A stretch of DNA of 64,000 nt, from assembly GCA_963851245.1 (NCBI GenBank), contig CAWKOH010000012.1, positions 1 through 64,000 on the forward strand, written 5' to 3'. Of this stretch, positions 18,166 through 26,087 are shown piece after piece. Positions within the stretch are counted from its first letter, which is position 1. Each line of letters starts with the position of its first letter. The notes beneath the pieces were generated by a model, which had not been told where the DNA came from, did no database searches, and saw nothing but the letters and a program-made list of their open reading frames with translations. Origin of the DNA: CAWKOH01 sp963851245 (lineage in GTDB: Bacteria; Actinomycetota; Acidimicrobiia; Acidimicrobiales; Palsa-688). The translations under genes and the position numbers were made by a program.

Positions 18166-18638
18166 GCCCGCTGTTCGCCAGGCGGCTCATCCGGCGGGAC
18201 CGTGGCACGGGCGACTTCCAGCTGAACCTGAGCGATGACGACCGGCTGATGCTTCGGCAGCTGGCGCCTCAGTTCACCGAGCTGCTCGCCGATCCCGGCC
18301 AGCCGGTACTCAGGAGGCTGTTCCCTCCCGCCTATTCGGACGTCCTCGACGCTGAGAGACAGGAGGAGTACCGCCGCTTGATGCAGGAAGATCTGGTCGC
18401 CCGCCACCGGGAGGAGTTCGAGCTTCTGGCCTCCAGCGCCGATGCCCGCACCCTCACGGCCGACGGGTTGGAAGCCTGGTCGCGGGCCGTCAACAGCATC
18501 CGCCTGGTGCTGGGCACCTACCTCGACGTGAGTGAGGACGACGAGCGCCGCCCTCCGGCGACGGCCGAGGAGCAGGTGTACCGCTGGCTGACCTACCTGT
18601 TGGGCGAGGCAATAGAGGCGCTGTCGGGCCAGACTTGA
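18138..18638 (+). CDS. DUF2017 family protein
   Basis: This 166-residue helical protein matches the actinobacterial DUF2017 family by its position after clpS and by segments such as LMLRQLAPQFTELLADP, RRLFPPAY...ERQEEYRRLM and the C-terminal TAEEQVYRWLTYLLGEAIEAL. It has no known catalytic function; coupling to clpS suggests a role in protein quality control. The ATG at 18138 overlaps clpS by 28 bases. Confidence 0.88.
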   Translation: MGDHGARPLSPLFARRLIRRDRGTGDFQLNLSDDDRLMLRQLAPQFTELLADPGQPVLRRLFPPAYSDVLDAERQEEYRRLMQEDLVARHREEFELLASSADARTLTADGLEAWSRAVNSIRLVLGTYLDVSEDDERRPPATAEEQVYRWLTYLLGEAIEALSGQT

Positions 18639-18641
18639 GCC

Positions 18642-19052
18642 ATGGAGATCAAAGAAGCCCTGGACTTCCTGCGCACCAATCACAAGTCCGTGCTCATCAC
18701 ATTCAAGGAGGACGGCGCTATCCAGCCCACACCGGTCAACCACGGCGTGGACGGCTCCGGCCGGGTCGTGATCTCCAGCCGGGAGCCGGCGTTCAAGGTT
18801 CGCCACCTCCGCCGTGATCCCAGGGCCACACTGTGCGCTTTCACCGACAACTTCTATGGCCCGTGGGTGTCGATCGACGGGACGGTGGAGATCGTCTCCC
18901 TGCCCGACGCCATGGAGCCACTGGTCGACCTGTACCGGCAGATCCAAGGCGAGCACCCGGATTGGGATGACTATCGGGCTGCCATGGTGCGGGACAAGCG
19001 ACTGATCATCGCCATAACCCCGACCTCGGCCGGCCCCGACCAGCACCGCTGA
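18642..19052 (+). CDS. PPOX-class (pyridoxamine-phosphate oxidase-like) F420/flavin protein
   Basis: The 136-residue protein has the split-barrel flavin fold: EALDFLRTNHKSVLITFKEDG, PTPVNHGVD, RVVISSREPAFKVRHLRRDPRATLCAFTD and the FYGPWVSIDGTVEIV strand. This pattern fits the small FDOR-B type F420-dependent reductases of actinobacteria. Substrate is unknown. It lies three bases downstream of the DUF2017 gene and four upstream of the hydrolase, so all are probably cotranscribed. Confidence 0.85.
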   Translation: MEIKEALDFLRTNHKSVLITFKEDGAIQPTPVNHGVDGSGRVVISSREPAFKVRHLRRDPRATLCAFTDNFYGPWVSIDGTVEIVSLPDAMEPLVDLYRQIQGEHPDWDDYRAAMVRDKRLIIAITPTSAGPDQHR

Positions 19053-19056
19053 TCCG

Positions 19057-19923
19057 GTGGAAAGCCGGCTGGTCCCTGTCGCAGATGGAGTACACCTGCG
19101 GGTCCTTCTGGCGGCGCCCCGAAACCCCCTGACACCGGTCCTTCTGGTGCACGGGCTGGCGTCCAACGCCCGCCTCTGGGATGGGGTGGCTGAGCGCCTG
19201 GCGAAGACCGGCCACCCCGTAGCGGCTGTCGATCAACGCGGTCACGGCCAGTCGAGCAAGCCGGATTCCGGCTACGACTTCGCCACTCTGACCGACGACC
19301 TGATCGGGCTGCTCGAGCGACTCGACTGGACAGGGTCCAGTCGGCCGTTCGCGGCGGGCCAGAGTTGGGGCGCCAATGTGGTGCTCGAGCTGGCCGCCCG
19401 CCACCCCGATGCGACCAGCGGCGTGGCTCTGGTCGATGGCGGCACCATGGAGCTGGCGGCCCGGTTCGCCGACTGGCCGACATGCGAGGCGGCACTGGCC
19501 CCGCCTCAGCTGGCTGGAACCAGCGCGGCCGAGTTCGAGCGCATGCTGCGGAGCTATCACCCGGACTGGCCGGAGAGCGGGATCACCGGGACCCTTGCCA
19601 ACGTGGAGGTCCTCGAGGACGGAACCATTCGTCCCTGGCTCTCTCGATCCCACCACATGACGATCCTGCGGAAGCTGTGGGAGCACCATCCCGGCGCCAG
19701 GTACGGCCTGCTCAAGGTGCCGGCGCTGATCCTTGCGGCCGAGGACCGGTCCAACCAGCGGTGGATGGCCGGCAAGCGTGAGGAAGTAGCCCGGGCCGCG
19801 GCCGGCCTCGAGCGGTCATTGACCCGGTGGATTCCGGGCGATCACGACCTGCACGCCCAACATCCGGATGTGGTGGCCCAGTTGATTCACGACGCAACCG
19901 GGCCGGACCTTTTTCCCGCGTGA
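19057..19923 (+). CDS. Alpha/beta hydrolase
   Basis: The 288-residue protein has the oxyanion loop LLVHGLASNARLW, the DQRGHGQSSKP motif, the nucleophile elbow FAAGQSWGANVVLE with catalytic serine, an acid in ALILAAEDRSN and the final histidine in IPGDHDLHAQHPD. All three members of the triad are visible. It could be an esterase, lipase or dehalogenase-like hydrolase; substrate is open. The start is GTG at 19057. The stop overlaps the GTG of the next gene (GTGA). Confidence 0.9.
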   Translation: MESRLVPVADGVHLRVLLAAPRNPLTPVLLVHGLASNARLWDGVAERLAKTGHPVAAVDQRGHGQSSKPDSGYDFATLTDDLIGLLERLDWTGSSRPFAAGQSWGANVVLELAARHPDATSGVALVDGGTMELAARFADWPTCEAALAPPQLAGTSAAEFERMLRSYHPDWPESGITGTLANVEVLEDGTIRPWLSRSHHMTILRKLWEHHPGARYGLLKVPALILAAEDRSNQRWMAGKREEVARAAAGLERSLTRWIPGDHDLHAQHPDVVAQLIHDATGPDLFPA

Positions 19924-21173
19924 CCAGGCTCCTCGCCATCATGGGTTCCGGGGAGACGGCTCCCACCATGGTCAAGCCCCACCGTCAACTCTTCGAGCAG
20001 CTCGGTCCGCCCCCGGTTCCTTCGGTGCTGCTGGACACGCCGTACGGATTCCAGGCCAACGCAGACGACATCTCGGCCCGAGCGGTCGACTACTTCAGCG
20101 CCAGCGTCGGGAGAGTCGTCGAGCCGGTCGAGCTTCGTCGCGTCGACGGCGCCGATCCGGTGGCGCGGGAGGGCGCCCTGGCCCGGCTGGCCCGGGCTCG
20201 ATGGGTTTTTGCCGGCCCGGGCAGCCCCACCTACGCCCTCCGGCAGTGGGCCGGGACGGAAGTTCCGGTTCTGCTCGCCGACAAGTTGCAACGGGACGGC
20301 TGCCTCGTCTTCGCCAGCGCGGCGGCACTCACGCTCGGGCGTTTCACGGTGCCCGTCTATGAGATCTACAAGGTGGGCGCCGATCCGGTGTGGGAGGAGG
20401 GACTCGATCTCATCGCTCCGGTGTTGGGGCCTGAGGTGGCGGTGATCCCCCATTACAACAACGCCGAGGGCGGCAATCATGACACCCGGTTTTGCTACCT
20501 GGGCGAACCGCGCCTGGCCCGGCTGGAGGAGCAGCTGCCGGAAGGTGGCTGGGTACTGGGCGTCGACGAGCACACCGGTTGCTTCTTTGACCTGGATACC
20601 TCAGTGGTCACCGTGGTCGGCAACGGGACCGTGACCGTGCGCCGTCGGGGGGTCTCGGTGGTGGTCGAGGCGGGAGATTCGTTTCCGGTCGGCTCATTGG
20701 TGGATCTGGCCCGGGGCAAAGGGGCGGCCATCGCGGTGGCCACACCCGCGGCAGAGTTTCAGGGGGAAGCCCCGCCACCGACGGTCCTTCACGGAGAGAT
20801 CCGCAGATTGGAAGATGACTTCGACCGGGCTCTCCAGGAGCGGGATGTGGAGAGCGCGGTCCGAACCGTTCTGGAGCTGATCGACGTCCTCGAGGCGTGG
20901 TCGGGCGACACCACCCAATCCGATGCGGGCGACCGGGGCCGCGCCGCCCTGCGTCGCATGGTCGTCCGCCTGGGCGACCTGGCCGTCACCGGGACCCAGG
21001 ACCCGGGGGAGCTGTACGGCGGGTACATCGACGCCCTGCTGGTCGAGCGGGCGGCGGCTCGAAGCTCGGGGCGATACGCCGACGCCGACCGGGTGCGTGA
21101 CGTGCTTGTGGCTCACGGCATCGAGGTGAACGACAGCCCCGACGGCACCACCTGGTCATTGTCAGGCGCCTAG
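19920..21173 (+). CDS. Peptidase E/cyanophycinase-like domain fused to a CysS-type C-terminal domain
   Basis: The first 250 residues have a class-I-amidotransferase-like fold of the S51/cyanophycinase group: LLAIMGSGETAPTM, LLDTPYGFQANADDIS, WVFAGPGSPTYALRQW, the elbow VFASAAALTLG (the family has SAGA; the serine is kept but the glycine is alanine) and VIPHYNNAEGGNHDTRFCYLGE. After a linker of about 50 residues, the end (about 300-417) matches the tail of cysteinyl-tRNA synthetase: helices with LYGGYIDALLVERAAARSS, then RYADADRVRDVLVAHGIEVND and a final TTWSL. No aminoacylation core is present. The frame is open upstream to 19827, but the GTG at 19920 overlaps the hydrolase stop and gives the natural N-terminus. 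Function unknown. Confidence 0.82.
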   Translation: MTRLLAIMGSGETAPTMVKPHRQLFEQLGPPPVPSVLLDTPYGFQANADDISARAVDYFSASVGRVVEPVELRRVDGADPVAREGALARLARARWVFAGPGSPTYALRQWAGTEVPVLLADKLQRDGCLVFASAAALTLGRFTVPVYEIYKVGADPVWEEGLDLIAPVLGPEVAVIPHYNNAEGGNHDTRFCYLGEPRLARLEEQLPEGGWVLGVDEHTGCFFDLDTSVVTVVGNGTVTVRRRGVSVVVEAGDSFPVGSLVDLARGKGAAIAVATPAAEFQGEAPPPTVLHGEIRRLEDDFDRALQERDVESAVRTVLELIDVLEAWSGDTTQSDAGDRGRAALRRMVVRLGDLAVTGTQDPGELYGGYIDALLVERAAARSSGRYADADRVRDVLVAHGIEVNDSPDGTTWSLSGA

Positions 21174-21209
21174 GTCCTCACTGCCCTCGGTTAGGCTTGA
21201 GCCCGGCAG

Positions 21210-21282
21210 GGCCCCATCGTCTAGCGGCCTAGGACACCGCCCTTTCAAGGCGGCAGCACGGGTTCGAATCCCGTTGGGGCTG
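21210..21282 (+). tRNA. tRNA-Glu (TTC)
   Basis: Acceptor GGCCCCA/TGGGGCT (first pair G-T) with discriminator G, D-arm GTC...GGAC, anticodon stem CCGCC/GGCGG with loop CTTTCAA, T-arm ACGGG-TTCGAAT-CCCGT. The anticodon is TTC. CCA is not encoded. It stands alone, 36 bases behind the peptidase-E/CysS fusion gene. Confidence 0.96.
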
Positions 21283-21384
21283 CTCGGTGGGCTTGACTCC
21301 GTTCGGGAGTCCATCGTTATGAGGGTTTGGTCGTGAGCTGCTAGTAGGTAGTCGATGGCCAAGCGCTACGCGAAGGTACGGTGG

Positions 21385-22155
21385 CTATGCCAGGTTGACC
21401 ACTGTCCCGAACAGCGGGATTCGGAGGAGGGTTGGTGCGTTCACGACGTTGGCGACGGCCTCAGCCGGCGTGATTCCGTAGATCTGCATCTCCCGTGCCA
21501 GGGCGGCGACCACTGTCGGGGCGGAGAAGGAAGTGCCGCTCCAACGGGCCCAGCCGGCATACTCGTCGGGTTCGGGGTAGCCCGGGGGCGCCGGTTCCGG
21601 TCCGGCAGTATTAGTGAAGAAGGTGCTGATGATGTCGACTCCGGGTGCGCAGGCCTGAACCCAATCTCCATAGTTTGAGAATCCCGCGGGGCCGCCTGGG
21701 CCGAGCGCGGCGACACTAACGACGCCATCGAAAGCCGCTGGGTAACACGGGCGGCAGATCGAGTCATTGCCGGCCGACGCCACGACGACGGTCCCAGCTG
21801 TCTGTATCGCGGCGATCGCCATGGCCAAGTCGGGCATGTCCCTGAGGGCATAGCCGCCAAAGGATAGGTTCAGCAGGCTCGGCGGGGGGTCTAGTCCATT
21901 GATGACTTGGGCGATGGAATACTCGTCACCGTCGCCGACGTTTTCCAGAACCTTTTGGATATAGATCTGGCAACCCGGAGACAGAGAATTTATGAGACCG
22001 GCGATGAAGGTTCCGTGACCAACGCAAGGGTAAAGGTAGTGGTCCGGTTCGACATCGGGGGTGTCCTGCCATTTGGTCGGGTCGGCAAGATGCTGGACTC
22101 CGTTCAGGCTCGGGGGGCGATGGGGATCATCGGCTAGTCCGGTGTCCAGGATCAC
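21385..22155 (-). CDS. Subtilisin-like S8 serine protease, N-terminally short
   Basis: The catalytic set of the S8 family is complete: Asp4 in MILDTGL, His47 in VGHGTFIAG, the oxyanion Asn130 in VVVASAGND and Ser209 in SGTSFSAP. No signal peptide or propeptide is encoded. The GTG at 22155 places the catalytic Asp at residue 4, which is too close to the start for a normal S8 domain; the same frame stays open for another 90 bases upstream and reads like protease sequence (VATWNARDGGLFADSRGPPTV), but contains no start codon. That upstream part overlaps, in another frame, the end of the cyclase-ATPase-TPR gene. The protease is probably a truncated or formerly fused domain. Confidence 0.8.
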   Translation of the reverse strand: MILDTGLADDPHRPPSLNGVQHLADPTKWQDTPDVEPDHYLYPCVGHGTFIAGLINSLSPGCQIYIQKVLENVGDGDEYSIAQVINGLDPPPSLLNLSFGGYALRDMPDLAMAIAAIQTAGTVVVASAGNDSICRPCYPAAFDGVVSVAALGPGGPAGFSNYGDWVQACAPGVDIISTFFTNTAGPEPAPPGYPEPDEYAGWARWSGTSFSAPTVVAALAREMQIYGITPAEAVANVVNAPTLLRIPLFGTVVNLA

Positions 22156-24106
22156 GACAGTCGGTGGGCCGCGACTATCAGCGAAAAGGCCACCATCACG
22201 GGCATTCCAAGTTGCAACGCAAGCTGGCAGCAGGCTTTCTGGTGGCTAGCCGCGGCCGCGTAGTCGCTCCGTATGAGCGCGGTCTCAGCCAGGTTTCCTT
22301 GCGCGCTCGCTTCGTACACTTCATCGCCGAGTTGTCGATAGGCATCCACCTCGTCTTCGAAGGCCGACATCGCGGTGTCCAGGTCGCCCAGGGCTACTGA
22401 CGCGATTCCGAGCTGATTGGACATTCGCGCCCGGCCCCGGAGGCTTATCGGCCGTCCTATGGCCTCCCTGGCCGCGGCGGCGGCCGTAGAGGAGTGTCCG
22501 AGACGAATGGCGAGGTCTCCGCGGGTGCGCTCGACGGCGACGTCGTCCCACGGAGGCACCGACCCGACCTCCGACCGCAACAGCTCGGCCTCCGCCACGA
22601 CCCGTTCGGCCTCATCGAGCTGCCCTCCCCTCAGGTACAGGTAGGCGAGCGCCGCGAGCAGCGATACTCGGGTGGGCGAGGGCTGGGTCAGCAGCTCTAG
22701 GTGCTTTCGGAGTTCGTTGATCCCCTCCTGGTATGACTCGATGGCATCGAGGTACTTCCCGATGGTGAAGCTGATCCGTTGCGCTCCTTCCTGGTCCACG
22801 CGTGCCAGGACGGGGATCAGGCCGCGGAGGTTGTCTATGTCCGCTCCGACCAGGCCGGTCCACCCGGTCCGGCGGGGCGTCGACGGTCCGAATTGCGCCT
22901 CATACCAGCTTGCCAACCTCTCGGCCACACTCGTCCTCTCGGTGTTCTCGTCAAGACGGCGGGCGGCGAACTCCCTAACGGACTCAAGCAGGGCGTATCG
23001 CGTCTCGGTCTTGGTCAGATCGGCAACCATGAGGGACTTGTCGACGAGTGACCACACGATGGCGGGAACCTCTTGCTCGGGCAGGTCAGCGGAGGTGGTG
23101 GCAGCGGTCGCCGCCGAGACCGAGAAGCTGGTCCGGAAGATGCTCAGCCGGCGGAGACACATCTGCTCGAGGTCGCTCAGCAGGCGTTCGCTCCATTCGA
23201 GAGCGCCTTCCATCGTTCGCTGCCGGTCGGGAACCCCGGCGGCGCGAGACCGCAAGAGTCGGAACCGATCGTTCAGGCCCGCCAACAGTTCGGCGGGTCG
23301 CAACGCGTTCAGATGGGCCGCTGCGAATTCGAGGGCCAGGGGAAGACCGTCCAGCCGCCGGCAGATCTCTGCCAGATGGCCGGCGTTGTCGTCGCCGATG
23401 GCGAGATGGGCCCCAGCCGCCATAGATCGTTCCATGAGCAATTGCACGGCGGGTGCGACCGATACCTCGGACGGGTCGACCACCCCGGAGGCTGGAAGCG
23501 TCAAGGGGGGCACTCGCTCGATGCGCTCTCGGGCGGTGCCCAGCGGGACGCGACGGGGAGCCAGCGACCCCACAACGAGGGCAGCTCGTGAAGAGCCGAT
23601 CGACAAGCTCGGCAACATCGTCCTTGAGGTGCTCGCAGTTGTCGAGCATGACGAGGATCGCACTGTCCTTGAGGTTTCACAGCGACCGCCAGTAGTTGTT
23701 GTCGCGTGGGAAGGCCAGCCCGGAGTGGAGGCCCATGCGAACCTTGGGCACCGTACTCTCCTGCCACCGCTCCTGTCCGAGCAACCTCTGAGCTGTCGCG
23801 GAGGCGACGACCGCCGCCGTTGGATCGGCGAAGGCGACGAGGACGGAGTCGCCGGCGAAGGCGACTTCCTTACCTCGGTGGGCTTCCCACGCCGGACGCA
23901 TTGTGTCGAAGTGGCGCTCACAGAATTCCGGATATCGATCGCCGAGAGCGTGCATCAAGCGGGTCGATCCCTCGATGTCGGTGAAACAGAAGGTGACGAT
24001 TCCCTGGGGGAGCGAGGACTCCTGGGCCGAGACTGCGCGGGCGTTCCCGGCGTGACGGTGGACGCCGGGAGAATCTACGACGGCCGGAGCCCTTCGTGTT
24101 GCTCAC
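22152..24106 (-). pseudogene. Adenylate cyclase-ATPase-TPR regulator, internally deleted and frameshifted
   Basis: Reading along the gene, the first part is a class III cyclase domain (VTFCFTDIEGSTRLMHALGD, then AFAGDSVLVAF, then VRMGLHSG). It ends in a stop after NNYWRSL, before the catalytic Asn and Arg motifs. The next frame resumes at NLKDSAILVMLDNCEHL, the Walker B segment of a large ATPase. The rest of the cyclase and the P-loop are therefore missing. Further frame changes lie near 24020 and 23590. The remainder (residues matching RLDGLPLALEFAAAHL and TPR-like helices) is open to 22152, where the protein ends early. Intact relatives are about 1000-residue actinobacterial signalling proteins. 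This copy cannot bind ATP normally. Confidence 0.8.
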
Positions 24107-24213
24107 TGACGCTCCCTGTTCAAGATTCTAGAGGATCCGGCCCGCCATCGATCCGGGCGATCGACGTCCGTCCGCTGCAGTGGCGGCATAACGGATCCCG
24201 TGGAGAGGCACCG

Positions 24214-25236
24214 GTGCCGGGTCTGAGGTGGACCTGGCGGTGGCGCCTGAGCGCCCTGGCCGTCACCATCGGTCTGAGCGTCCTGCTCATCTGGGCTCTG
24301 ACCGGCGCGTCTTACTTCTGGCCCGGTTGGGTGTGGCTCGGTCTGATCATCCCCTTCGCCCTACTGGAGGGCCTTCGGCAGGCCCTTCGGCGCCCCGCCC
24401 GCCGAGGGCTGGCAGTGCAGGTGGCCGTCTCGGCGGTGGTTGTCGGGATCTGCGTGTGGGCTTGGCTGATGGCCGGCCCCGGCTACCCGTGGCCGGTCTG
24501 GCCCCTTCTCGGGTTGGTCGTTGCGTTGGCGGCCCACGCCCTGCTCCTCCCATCGGCGCCGACCACTCGCGAGAGGGAGCTGGCGACGCGGGTCGGCGTG
24601 CTGACCAGCTCCAGACGCAGCGTCCTCGAGATCCAGGAGGCGGAACTTCGCCGGGTGGAGCGAGACCTGCACGACGGCGCCCAGGCCCGGTTGGTGTCGT
24701 TGGGGATGAGCCTGGGCTTCGCCGAGGAGCTGATGGAGAAGGATCCGGTCCAGGCCCAGCGGCTGCTGGCCGACGCTCGAACATCAGCCCGGGCGGCCCT
24801 CTCCGACCTGCGCGCCCTCGTGCGAGGGATCCACCCGCCCGTTCTCGCCGACCGGGGTCTGGAGGAGGCCATCCGGGCTCTCGTTCTCACGGTTCCGATA
24901 CCAGTGGAAGTCACCGTGGACCTGCGTCGGGGTGAGCTGCCCGACCCCGTGGAGTCCGCGGTGTATTTCGCGGTGGCGGAGTCGATCGCCAACATGGTCA
25001 AGCACAGCGGGGCCACCCAGGCGTGGATCCGGGCCGAGCACACTGGAGACATGTTCTGGCTGCTGATCGGAGACGACGGCTGCGGGGGTGCTGACCCGGA
25101 ACGGGGAACCGGTCTCGCCGGGGTAGCTCGTCGCCTGGCGGCCTTCGACGGCACGCTGAGCGTGGTCAGCCCGCAGGGTGGCCCGACGGTATTGAGGGTG
25201 GAGATCCCGTGCGAGCCGTTATCGCCGAAGACCTAG
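24214..25236 (+). CDS. Two-component sensor histidine kinase (NarL partner type)
   Basis: The 340-residue protein has four N-terminal transmembrane segments (about 14-30, 38-55, 67-87, 93-112) with almost no external loop, then HisKA_3 with the phosphorylated His153 in RRVERDLHDGAQARLVSLG, and an HATPase domain with AVAESIANMVKHSGA, IGDDGCGGAD and GTGLAGVARRL. I choose GTG at 24214, which has GGAGAGG five bases upstream; the frame is open far upstream on the strand opposite the cyclase-ATPase gene, but that is a shadow. It overlaps the response regulator by 28 bases and is followed by an MMPL exporter that the pair may control. Confidence 0.92.
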   Translation: MPGLRWTWRWRLSALAVTIGLSVLLIWALTGASYFWPGWVWLGLIIPFALLEGLRQALRRPARRGLAVQVAVSAVVVGICVWAWLMAGPGYPWPVWPLLGLVVALAAHALLLPSAPTTRERELATRVGVLTSSRRSVLEIQEAELRRVERDLHDGAQARLVSLGMSLGFAEELMEKDPVQAQRLLADARTSARAALSDLRALVRGIHPPVLADRGLEEAIRALVLTVPIPVEVTVDLRRGELPDPVESAVYFAVAESIANMVKHSGATQAWIRAEHTGDMFWLLIGDDGCGGADPERGTGLAGVARRLAAFDGTLSVVSPQGGPTVLRVEIPCEPLSPKT

Positions 25237-25854
25237 CACTTCTACGAGACGGCCTGGTCAGGGTCCTCCTGGCCCATGGAATCGAAGTGGTCGAGGCCGT
25301 GAAGGATGGACCTTCGGTGGTGGGGGTCCTCTTGGCGCACCGGCCCGATGTCGCCGTGCTCGACGTCCGGCTACCTCCGACCTTCACCAACGAGGGCCTT
25401 GTCGCCGCGATAGAGGCTCGCCGGCAGTTGCCAAACCTGCCGATCCTGGTGCTGTCGCAGTACGTGGAACCTCTGTATGCCCGTGAGCTCTTGTCGTCCC
25501 GGGCCGGCGCCGTCGGCTACCTGCTGAAGGACCGGGTGATGGACGTGGGGCAGTTCATCGAGGCCGTTCAGAGGGTGGCCGCCGGGGGGACGGTCATGGA
25601 TCCCGACGTCGTGTCGCAACTTGTGATGGGCCGGGCTCGGGACGACGCCATGCGCAGACTGACCATCCGTGAGGGCGAGGTCCTGTCCCTGATGGCCGAA
25701 GGCCGTTCGAATGCTGCCATCGCCGCATCTGCTCGTGGTGTCGGAGAAGGCGGTCAGCAAGCACATCGCCAACATCTTCCTCAAACTGGGACTGCCTCCC
25801 TCCGACGATGACAACCGCCGCGTGATGGCGGTGCTGGCCTACTTGAACGCCTGA
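25209..25854 (+). CDS. NarL/LuxR family response regulator, one frameshift in the HTH
   Basis: The receiver domain has the acidic pair in VIAEDLALLRDG, phosphoacceptor Asp52 in VAVLDVRLPP and the conserved lysine in GYLLKDRV. The output domain begins LTIREGEVLSLMAEGRSNAAIAA and then leaves the frame. In the next frame it continues HLLVSEKAVSKHIANIFLKLG and ends at 25854 (VLAYLNA). The break at about 25728 is explained by loss of one C in a short C run, so the gene is probably intact in the cell. It works with the histidine kinase that overlaps it. Confidence 0.9.
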
Positions 25855-26087
25855 GCGCCCGGAGGTAGAGCTAGTTCCCCCCCAAAGACGGGTTCTGGCA
25901 CCCTGTTCACTCCGGGACTCCATCTCTATCGTGAGAGAGGTGATCCGGTATCCGGTGGCAACGGTGAGAGGGAGAGGCGGTCCGCTACCAGCGGACACGG
26001 ACTAGCCGTACCAGCCCCCAAGCACGCGGACACTGACCAACGGGCGCAAGGGCCTGTCCCGTCGCGCCCCTGAACGAAGGAGCCCCC

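Noticed and set aside
21295..21311. Hairpin GACTCC-GTTCG-GGAGTC behind tRNA-Glu as terminator
   Set aside because: Six-base stem without T-run; too weak to call.
22672..24213. Long plus-strand extension in front of the histidine kinase
   Set aside because: Lies opposite the cyclase-ATPase gene; the kinase has a good start with ribosome binding site at 24214.
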